From: an uncultured Eubacteriales bacterium | GTDB lineage: Bacteria; Bacillota; Clostridia; Oscillospirales; CAG-382 | Assembly: GCA_900554405.1 (NCBI GenBank) | Contig: USHI01000080.1 | Coordinates: 1 to 6,533 of the forward strand | Length of the DNA: 6,533 nt | Reading direction: 5' to 3' | In this document: positions 1-4,824 of the stretch, piece by piece | How positions within the stretch are numbered: the first letter of the stretch is position 1 | Layout: each line of letters starts with the position of its first letter | Made by a program: the position numbers and the translations under genes | The notes under the pieces: model-generated | The model's database searches: none | Seen by the model: the letters and a program-made list of their open reading frames with translations, nothing else | What the model was told of the DNA's origin: nothing

Positions 1-841
1 ACTCGCCGCCGTTCACGGCAAACGGGTTGGCGGGATCCGAAAAACCGTAATAAAAGCAAAGCCCGCCCGCGACCAGCGCGACAAGGTAGAGTATATCCGT
101 GGAAAGCGTCATCACCGAATTGAAGGTGCCCATCGCCTTGTATGCCCTGCCGCGCGCGGCGATAAAGCGGGTGTTGGCTGCATTGAACTTTTCGATCTCG
201 TGCCGTTCGCTCGTATACGCGCGTGAGACCCGCACGCCCGAAACCGCCGTTTCGACATTCGCGTTGACCTCCGCCACCTCGGCACGCATTTCGGAAAATG
301 CCCTGCGCATACGCTTGCGCAGCTTCACCGCGATAAAGACGATGATAGGGATAAAAGCATATATTATCAGCGTGAGCCGCAGATTTATGCCCGCAAGCGC
401 GATAAATGAGCCGATCAGCATCACGGCGGAGATAAATATATCCTCCGGGCCGTGGTGGGCAAGCTCCGAAACATCGAACAGATCGTTCATCAGGCGCGAC
501 ATAATCTGACCTGTTTTGTTTTCGTCAAAAAAGGAAAAAGGCAGCTTCTGCAAATGGGTGAACATATCGCGGCGCATATCGCCCTGCATCCGCACGCCGA
601 CTATATGCCCCCAATAGGAAACGATATAGTTCAGCACCGCTTTGAAGGCATATATCAGCAGCAGCACGCCCGACCACACCGCCAGCAGGCGCAGGTTGCG
701 GTTCGGAACATAATCGTTGATAATGCTTTTTGTTATAAGCGGATAAAACATATCGCACATCGCTATCAGAAACGAGCACAGCATATCGAAAAAGAAAAGC
801 CTTTTATGCGGCTTGTAATAGCGTATAAATTCCCTTATCAT
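1..841 (-). CDS. ABC transporter, transmembrane exporter domain (N-terminal part, runs off left edge)
   Basis: Reading the minus strand from ATG at 841 gives 280 codons with no stop, so the gene continues past position 1. The visible part is the membrane domain of a type I ABC exporter, the MsbA/MdlB/LmrA-like class that exports lipids, peptides or drugs. Hydrophobic segments lie near residues 14-36, 53-75, 136-152, 157-173 and 246-265. Hallmarks of the class are LQKLPFSFFDENKTGQIMSR at 97-116 and the intracellular helix near 184-220 with ETAVSGVRVSRAYTSE. The nucleotide-binding domain (Walker A, LSGGQ, Walker B) should lie outside the window. The start is set by the ribosome site GAGGTG, 7 nt upstream. 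A perfect SigA promoter precedes it (875-903). Such exporters often work as heterodimers, so a partner half-transporter may follow downstream. The fold class is secure; the substrate cannot be told. Confidence 0.93.
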   Translation of the reverse strand, partial: MIREFIRYYKPHKRLFFFDMLCSFLIAMCDMFYPLITKSIINDYVPNRNLRLLAVWSGVLLLIYAFKAVLNYIVSYWGHIVGVRMQGDMRRDMFTHLQKLPFSFFDENKTGQIMSRLMNDLFDVSELAHHGPEDIFISAVMLIGSFIALAGINLRLTLIIYAFIPIIVFIAVKLRKRMRRAFSEMRAEVAEVNANVETAVSGVRVSRAYTSERHEIEKFNAANTRFIAARGRAYKAMGTFNSVMTLSTDILYLVALVAGGLCFYYGFSDPANPFAVNGGE

Positions 842-874
842 GCAAGATCACCTCATTTTCGGCACCATGATTCG

Positions 875-903
875 ATTATATCCTCTGCACGGCAGAATGT
901 CAA
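875..903 (-). promoter_or_regulatory. Consensus SigA promoter for the ABC transporter
   Basis: On the minus strand TTGACA (903-898) is followed after exactly 17 nt by TATAAT (880-875), a full match to the vegetative sigma factor consensus. The predicted transcript start is near 868, giving a leader of about 27 nt that carries the GAGGTG ribosome site before the ATG at 841. The -35 boxes of this promoter and of the divergent one at 951-979 are 47 bp apart. Confidence 0.88.
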
Positions 904-921
904 CGCATTCTTTCACGCAAT

Positions 922-941
922 ACCATACGTTCTTTTATGGT
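922..941. repeat. Inverted repeat between the two divergent -35 boxes, possible operator
   Basis: ACCATA (922-927) and TATGGT (936-941) are perfect 6-bp inverted arms around an 8-nt centre. The element lies wholly between the -35 boxes of the two divergent promoters, where a regulator could act on both. The arms are short, so chance is a real possibility. No regulator gene is in the window. Confidence 0.35.
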
Positions 942-950
942 TATTTTGTC

Positions 951-979
951 TTGACAAGCACCCGCGGCAAGTGTATAAT
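951..979 (+). promoter_or_regulatory. Consensus SigA promoter for the 139-residue membrane protein
   Basis: TTGACA (951-956) and TATAAT (974-979) are separated by exactly 17 nt, a full consensus match. The predicted transcript start is near 986, leaving a leader of about 37 nt with the strong ribosome site AAGGAG at 1009-1014. The -35 box also sits in a small dyad, TTGTC-TT-GACAA, at 946-957. Confidence 0.9.
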
Positions 980-1022
980 ATATGCAGATTACTGTATCCG
1001 CCCGGATCAAGGAGATATATCC

Positions 1023-1442
1023 ATGGAAAAGACCAAAATCGCAAAACCCGAAAAAGATAAACTGGAGCTTCACGAGCTTCTCCAAAGGATCGCACTGATA
1101 GTCGGCTTTGTCGCGATCTTTGTTGCGATCATCGCGACAAACGCCCGCAACGAAGGCTGCTTTACCATACGTTACAGCAAGGATACCGGCAATCTTCTTT
1201 ACACGCTCTTTGTATTTTCCGCAAAAAGCGAATCGATCAAGATCGCCTTCCTCACCCCGAAGCTCACCTCCGTGCTTGCCGCATCGCTTTCTGTTGCCTC
1301 GCTCGGGCTTACCGGCGCTTCCAACATAATCAACCGCAAGTTCAAAAAAACGGATTACATTGTCGGCGGTTTCGCGGTAATACTCTCGGCACTCACGATC
1401 ATGGCTGCCTTCCTCGGCACCGTTGCCACCACCGCGGCATAA
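1023..1442 (+). CDS. Small membrane protein of unknown function
   Basis: This 139-residue protein is not one I recognise. The start ATG at 1023 is fixed by AAGGAG 8 nt upstream and by the perfect promoter at 951-979; the frame stays open upstream but nothing supports an earlier start. The N-terminus is charged and cytosolic-looking (residues 1-21, rich in Lys and Glu). Three hydrophobic stretches follow, near 22-40, 79-98 (rich in Ser, Thr and Ala) and 113-134, split by a loop of about 38 residues and a short basic loop (NRKFKK, 104-109). No signal-peptide cleavage motif, metal-binding cluster or enzyme motif is evident. It is the only plus-strand gene here, divergent from the ABC exporter and convergent with the methyltransferase-like gene. 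Promoter and ribosome site suggest good expression. The shared upstream region hints at joint control with the exporter, but functional linkage is only inferred. Confidence 0.85.
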   Translation: MEKTKIAKPEKDKLELHELLQRIALIVGFVAIFVAIIATNARNEGCFTIRYSKDTGNLLYTLFVFSAKSESIKIAFLTPKLTSVLAASLSVASLGLTGASNIINRKFKKTDYIVGGFAVILSALTIMAAFLGTVATTAA

Positions 1443-1461
1443 ACCTTTCCGCGGCATAAAC
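1432..1461 (+). repeat. 13-bp direct repeat across the stop codon
   Basis: CCGCGGCATAAAC occurs at 1432-1444 and again at 1449-1461, a 17-nt period with 4 nt between the copies. The first copy contains the TAA stop (1440-1442) of the small membrane protein. This is probably a local tandem duplication; no function is evident. Confidence 0.8.
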
Positions 1462-1474
1462 AAAAGGGCTTTTG

Positions 1475-1505
1475 AGAGGCGCACTTCCTTCCGGAGTGCG
1501 CCTCT
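1475..1505 (+). terminator. Strong hairpin after the small membrane protein gene, possible terminator
   Basis: AGAGGCGCACT (1475-1485) pairs perfectly with AGTGCGCCTCT (1495-1505) around a 9-nt loop. The stem is very stable, but what follows on the plus strand (GTTATATTC) is a poor U-run. It may therefore protect the 3' end or pause transcription rather than be the final terminator, which could be the hairpin at 1623-1637 with its better T-run. Confidence 0.5.
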
Positions 1506-1575
1506 GTTATATTCGCCCGACGGCGAGCATCGGATTTTGTCGCCAAAATCCGGTATACCCGTTTTCGGATCGTAC

Positions 1576-1610
1576 AAAAAGAAGGCAGTACAGATTTTGC
1601 ATTGCCTTCT
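1576..1610 (-). terminator. Rho-independent terminator for the pump/methyltransferase unit
   Basis: Read on the minus strand, AGAAGGCA (1610-1603) pairs with TGCCTTCT (1587-1580), and the stem runs directly into TTTT (1579-1576), giving a T5 run in all. It lies about 42 nt past the methyltransferase-like stop codon, so it fits as the end of that operon. Confidence 0.65.
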
Positions 1611-1622
1611 CCCTTATGAAGC

Positions 1623-1652
1623 CTCCTCCCGAAGGAGCCCTTTTTTGTTTTT
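1623..1652 (+). terminator. Probable rho-independent terminator for the small membrane protein gene
   Basis: CTCCT (1623-1627) pairs with AGGAG (1633-1637). CCC and a run of six T, then G, then five more T follow (1638-1652). The stem is short but the T-run is good, and the stable hairpin at 1580-1610 sits just upstream. It would stop plus-strand transcripts before they run into the convergent gene. Confidence 0.5.
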
Positions 1653-2524
1653 CAAAGGTAAAGCTTTATCGTATCCTCGATCCAGTAATCAAACCGCGTG
1701 CCCGCCGGGAACAGCGGTTCATATTGCCTGAACCGCTTATAAGCGGCGACACCGTCGGAAGGATCGTGCCAGATATCGGCAAAAACACAGTCGAACCCTC
1801 CCTGCGGCGCGGAATGCTCTGCATATTCAAACGCATCCGCACAGACTATATGCAGCTTTTCCGGGTGGGAAAAGCAGGGCAGAATCAGGCTTTCGAAAAG
1901 CGATATCACGTTTTTGTCGCGCTCGACAACGGTCACATCCGTGACTTCCGCCCTGCGCGAGGTCATAAAGGCATAATAACCGAGCCCCAGCCCGTAGGTG
2001 AGCACCCTTCCTCTCGCCGCGGCGATAGGGACTCTCTGCGTGATCGATTCGTTCGGAAGCATTGTCATCCATTCGCGGCCCTGCTCCAAAACAGCGATAT
2101 AGCGGTAATCGGTATCGAAGTATCCGACCTGCGGGATAACACGCCCGTCGGGAAGCATTACCGGATCGCCGCAGGCAACAAGCGAATACGCCGGCAGAAC
2201 ACTGTGCACAAGCTCCCAAACGCCCTTTCGCCCGCCCGCGACCGCGCCGACCGCCGCCGCAAACGGGTCGGCGGAAAAATAGGCTTCATCCAGACGGTGG
2301 AGCATATGCGGTGCATAGCGTTCCCAAAGCAGCCGGTCGCTTTCGAAGGAGGTATCGAACCCGAGCGCCGCGCACAGCAGGAGCGAAAATGCCTCCTCCG
2401 TACACACGCCGTAAAGCCTTTCAAGCTCGGATATCATTGCACTGTCGATAAAATCCGGGCGTTCGTTCATATATGTCGCGAGGCGCGAAAAAATCAGGCT
2501 GTTTTCATCCCCTACGGTGCTCAT
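1652..2524 (-). CDS. Class I SAM-dependent methyltransferase-like protein (spermidine-synthase-like fold)
   Basis: The protein has 290 residues from ATG at 2524, with GAAGG 8 nt upstream. The C-terminal half has the Rossmann signature of class I methyltransferases. Motif I is RVLTYGLGLGYY at 173-184, the acidic end of strand 2 is VTVVERD at 197-203, IVCADAFEYA at 227-236 marks the strand-3 acidic loop, and FDCVFADIWHDPSDG at 244-258 is the strand-4 region. The layout resembles spermidine-synthase-like proteins, but the polyamine-site signature is not seen. The N-terminal 110 or so residues are helical-looking, with no motif I recognise. The protein ends in DYWIEDTIKLYL. Its ATG overlaps the TGA of the MATE pump gene (ATGA), which implies coupled translation. 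Substrate and even catalysis are unknown; the fold is a fairly safe call and the role is not. Confidence 0.75.
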   Translation of the reverse strand: MSTVGDENSLIFSRLATYMNERPDFIDSAMISELERLYGVCTEEAFSLLLCAALGFDTSFESDRLLWERYAPHMLHRLDEAYFSADPFAAAVGAVAGGRKGVWELVHSVLPAYSLVACGDPVMLPDGRVIPQVGYFDTDYRYIAVLEQGREWMTMLPNESITQRVPIAAARGRVLTYGLGLGYYAFMTSRRAEVTDVTVVERDKNVISLFESLILPCFSHPEKLHIVCADAFEYAEHSAPQGGFDCVFADIWHDPSDGVAAYKRFRQYEPLFPAGTRFDYWIEDTIKLYL

Positions 2525-3882
2525 GCCGATACCCTTCTTTCACGCCGCAGAACGGTGCGAAGCACGATATAGCTCACCGCCGTCGTAAGCACCCAGGATA
2601 TCGGGTAGGAAATATAAAGCGATTCTATGCTTCTGTCCACCTGAAAGACGGTGTATATCCAGACTATTCTGAACACGCAGGCGCCGAGCAGGGATATGAT
2701 CATCGATGTCGCCGACCGCCCGACCCCGCGCAGCATTCCGGAAAGCACCTCCATCATGCCGCAGGTGAAATACGGCACGCCGAGAAAGAGCAGCCGTGTC
2801 ATGGCAATGCTCTGCACATCCGGCTCTGTCACGCCGTAAAGCGCAAGAAGCTGCCTTCCGAATACATAAACACCGCCGCCGAGCGCCACGCCGAAAACGG
2901 CGACGGAGGAAAGGCATATCCTGCGCACGCGGGCGATACGGTCGAACCGCCGCGCGCCGTAGTTCTGCCCGGTGAAGGCGAGCGAGGAATGATAAAACGA
3001 GTTGAGCGCGATATATATCAGCCCGTCAAGGTTGCTTGCCGCGGTATTTGCCGCCATGCAGGGCTTGCCGAAGCTGTTGATGGAGGATTGGATTATAACG
3101 TTCGAAAGCGCAAAAACGCAGCCCTGCAGACCCGCCGGCAGCCCGATCCGGATCATCTTCAAAAGCTCGGCTTTGCGGATATAAAGGTGTTTTATATCCA
3201 GCCGGGAATCGTCAACCAGCCCGGAAAGCAGCCGCAGTATCAGAAAAGCCGAAAGATATTGTGAAGCCACCGTCGCGATGGCAACGCCGAGAACATCCAG
3301 CTTGAACCCGACAACGAAAACAAGGTTAAGTATCACGTTCAGCGTGCCGGATGCAAGCAGAAAGAAGAAGGGGTGCTTCGTATCGCCGCGCGCATTGAAT
3401 ATCGCCGCGGCAAAGTTATACAGCACGAGCGCGGGCATACCGAGAAACACCGTACGCATATAAAGTGAAGCGCTGCCCAGAACCTCATCCGGAACGCCGG
3501 TGAGCGCCAGAAGCGGGCGCGCCGTGAAGTAACCGACCAGCGCAAGCAGCACGCCGATTATCGCTGCGGAGCTTATTGCCGTGTGGACGATATTTTTGCA
3601 GGTATCCCGCTTTCCCGCGCCGAGCGCGTGCGATATGGAAACGCCGGCACCGACGGAAAGTCCCATAAAAAGCCCGGTTATCAGGTTGGAAAGCGAACCG
3701 GTGCTGCCGACCGCGGCAAGTGAAGTTTCGCTGTCCGCGGCAAACCTGCCGACAACGACGGTGTCCGCGGCGTTATAAAGGAACTGCAATATACCCGTCG
3801 CCATAACGGGGAGCGTGTACAATATGATATTTTTGAAAAGCGGACAGGTGGTCATGTCCGTTTTTTTGCTTACCGTTGCCAA
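2521..3882 (-). CDS. MATE family efflux transporter
   Basis: This is a multidrug/toxin extrusion pump of 453 residues, the usual family length, with about 12 membrane segments in two homologous halves. It likely uses an H+ or Na+ gradient to export cationic or aromatic compounds. Family features are TLPVMATGILQFLYNAADTVVVG (23-45, first helix; contains a run typical of the family), GLSVGAGVSISHALGAGKRD at 74-93, GLPAGLQGCVFALSN at 247-261 opening the second half, and GQNYGARRFDR at 305-315. The start is TTG at 3882, with GGGAGG ending 7 nt upstream. An ATG at 3855 has no ribosome site, and KKTDMT before it is normally part of the family N-terminus. The frame is open further upstream to 4116 but overlaps the WalJ-type gene and is not coding. 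It is expressed from its own promoter (3918-3945) and overlaps the downstream methyltransferase-like gene by 4 nt. Confidence 0.95.
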   Translation of the reverse strand: MATVSKKTDMTTCPLFKNIILYTLPVMATGILQFLYNAADTVVVGRFAADSETSLAAVGSTGSLSNLITGLFMGLSVGAGVSISHALGAGKRDTCKNIVHTAISSAAIIGVLLALVGYFTARPLLALTGVPDEVLGSASLYMRTVFLGMPALVLYNFAAAIFNARGDTKHPFFFLLASGTLNVILNLVFVVGFKLDVLGVAIATVASQYLSAFLILRLLSGLVDDSRLDIKHLYIRKAELLKMIRIGLPAGLQGCVFALSNVIIQSSINSFGKPCMAANTAASNLDGLIYIALNSFYHSSLAFTGQNYGARRFDRIARVRRICLSSVAVFGVALGGGVYVFGRQLLALYGVTEPDVQSIAMTRLLFLGVPYFTCGMMEVLSGMLRGVGRSATSMIISLLGACVFRIVWIYTVFQVDRSIESLYISYPISWVLTTAVSYIVLRTVLRRERRVSA

Positions 3883-3896
3883 TTTGCTTCCTCCCG

Positions 3897-3912
3897 TGCG
3901 CGGCTGCGCGCA
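3897..3912 (-). promoter_or_regulatory. Stem-loop at the predicted 5' end of the MATE mRNA
   Basis: TGCGCG and CGCGCA form a perfect 6-bp GC-rich stem with a 4-nt loop, starting about where transcription is expected to begin (near 3911) and ending one base before the GGGAGG ribosome site (3895-3890). It could stabilise the mRNA 5' end or shade the ribosome site. Confidence 0.5.
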
Positions 3913-3917
3913 AGACA

Positions 3918-3945
3918 ATGATACCACATAAATCTCGCTTGTCAA
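3918..3945 (-). promoter_or_regulatory. SigA promoter of the MATE/methyltransferase unit, with extended -10
   Basis: On the minus strand TTGACA (3945-3940) and TATCAT (3923-3918) are 16 nt apart, and TGG directly precedes the -10 box, giving an extended TGn motif. The predicted start near 3911 leaves a leader of about 29 nt. The -35 box lies inside the palindrome at 3936-3957. Confidence 0.8.
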
Positions 3946-3957
3946 TTGTGACAAGCG
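3936..3957. promoter_or_regulatory. 22-bp palindrome over the -35 box, probable repressor operator
   Basis: CGCTTGTCA (3936-3944) and TGACAAGCG (3949-3957) are perfect 9-bp arms around ATTG. The dyad covers the -35 hexamer of the MATE promoter, so a bound dimer would block RNA polymerase. Size and placement suit MarR- or TetR-type repressors, which commonly control efflux pumps. No such gene is in the window, so the regulator would be elsewhere. Confidence 0.7.
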
Positions 3958-3975
3958 ACGAAATACATATCGACA

Positions 3976-4016
3976 ATAAGCCGCGCTTTCCGGGAAATGC
4001 TCCAAAAGCGCGCGGC
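3976..4016 (-). terminator. Possible weak terminator after the WalJ-type gene
   Basis: On the minus strand GCCGCG-CTTT, with a 2-nt bulge, pairs with AAAG-CGCGGC (4016-3980), followed by TTATTG. The stem is GC-rich and close to the stop codon at 4020, but the U-run is poor. Some readthrough into the MATE promoter region is possible. Confidence 0.4.
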
Positions 4017-4019
4017 GGT

Positions 4020-4820
4020 TCAAAGCTCGCAGATGCCGCTTACCGGCGCGATGCGCAGACGAACGCCCTCGCTGCGGCAGTCGCCCTCCGGCAGCACGCC
4101 GAAGCCCCCGGAGCAAAGCGCCTTTTCCGCCGATTCATATGCGATCGCGGGGCGGTTGTTCTCCTCGCTCAGATGTGCAAGAATAAATGAACGCGTACCG
4201 TGTGCGGCAAGGTGCGGCAGCAGACGCGAGCATTCCGCATTGGACAAATGCCCGAGAGAGCCGAGTATACGGCGTTTGAGCGGGTACGGATAGGAGCCGT
4301 TTTCAAGCATGAATATATCGTGATTGGATTCTATCACGACCCTCGAACAGCCCGAAAGCCCGCGCAGAACGTTTTCGGAAAGATGCCCGATATCCGTAAA
4401 ATACCCGATAAGCTCGCCGCAGGCAAGAATACGGAAGCCGACGCTTCCCAGCGCATCGTGCGGGGTGGCGACGGGGCAGACGGCAACCCCGCCCACCTTT
4501 ACCACCCTGCCGGAGGCAAGCGGGAACAGCCGCGAAGGATCCGCTACCCTTTCCGCAAGGAACGGCAGGCACGCCGCCGGAGCAAACACGGGGATATCGG
4601 TCTTTTTTGTTATTGCCGCAAGCCCCTTGATATGGTCGGAATGCTCGTGAGTAATGAATATCGCGCTGAGCTCCGAAAGCGAGCTGCCCACGCAGGAAAG
4701 CGCCTGCCCGACAGAACGCGCCGAAACGCCCGCATCGATAAGTATCCGATCGTTTCCGCACCGCAGAAACGCCGAATTGCCTTTTGATGAAGAAAACAGT
4801 GTATAAAACTCGGCACCCAA
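4020..4820 (-). CDS. walJ: Metallo-beta-lactamase-fold hydrolase, WalJ/YycJ family
   Basis: The protein has 266 residues, the family's usual length, and carries its full run of motifs: FSSSKGNS at 9-16, the metal-binding HEHSDH at 58-63, PHDA at 120-123, FTDIGH at 141-146, IESNHD at 163-168, GHLSN at 190-194 and LAHLSEENN at 214-222. WalJ/YycJ proteins are cytosolic metal-dependent hydrolases; homologues are described as DNA exonucleases and are tied to replication, repair or cell-wall control. The start is TTG at 4820, only 4 nt after the stop of the kinase gene, with AGAGGA 7 nt upstream inside the kinase coding end, so translation is likely coupled. In Bacilli the gene usually ends the walRK operon; here it follows a sugar-kinase-like gene instead. 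Family assignment is firm; the exact substrate is not shown by sequence. Confidence 0.93.
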   Translation of the reverse strand: MGAEFYTLFSSSKGNSAFLRCGNDRILIDAGVSARSVGQALSCVGSSLSELSAIFITHEHSDHIKGLAAITKKTDIPVFAPAACLPFLAERVADPSRLFPLASGRVVKVGGVAVCPVATPHDALGSVGFRILACGELIGYFTDIGHLSENVLRGLSGCSRVVIESNHDIFMLENGSYPYPLKRRILGSLGHLSNAECSRLLPHLAAHGTRSFILAHLSEENNRPAIAYESAEKALCSGGFGVLPEGDCRSEGVRLRIAPVSGICEL

Positions 4821-4824
4821 CTTT

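Larger units (their letters stand above)
1461..1637. other. Hairpin-rich intergenic stretch (six consecutive stem-loops)
   Basis: The gene-free stretch between the convergent genes is filled with dyads: CAAAA/TTTTG at 1461-1474; an 11-bp perfect stem at 1475-1505; TCGCC/GGCGA at 1513-1526; CGGATTTTG/CAAAATCCG at 1531-1552; AGAAGGCA/TGCCTTCT at 1580-1610; and CTCCT/AGGAG at 1623-1637, followed by a T-run. The outer ones serve as terminators. The rest could be a structured 3' untranslated region, a small RNA, or a degenerate intergenic repeat. I see no convincing small ORF in it. Confidence 0.6.

Noticed and set aside
452..1060. Plus-strand frame covering the ABC exporter and its promoter
   Set aside because: It is antisense to the exporter membrane domain and crosses both promoters; no coding features.
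1472..2572. 366-codon open frame on the plus strand opposite the methyltransferase-like gene
   Set aside because: It runs through the hairpin region and antisense to a recognisable Rossmann-fold protein; composition is Arg-rich and there is no start signal.
2473..3264. 263-codon plus-strand frame opposite the MATE gene
   Set aside because: Antisense shadow of a well-defined membrane transporter; low hydrophobicity, rich in His, Arg and Pro, no motifs.
3861..3867. Run of seven A (sense strand) in the early MATE codons as a phase-variation or frameshift site
   Set aside because: The run is short, the reading frame is intact, and the codon phase does not match the A-AAA-AAC slippery heptamer.
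3883..4116. N-terminal extension of the MATE gene up to an ATG at 4116
   Set aside because: It would overlap the WalJ-type gene, cross the MATE promoter and operator, and add an Arg-rich segment foreign to the family; TTG at 3882 has a strong ribosome site.
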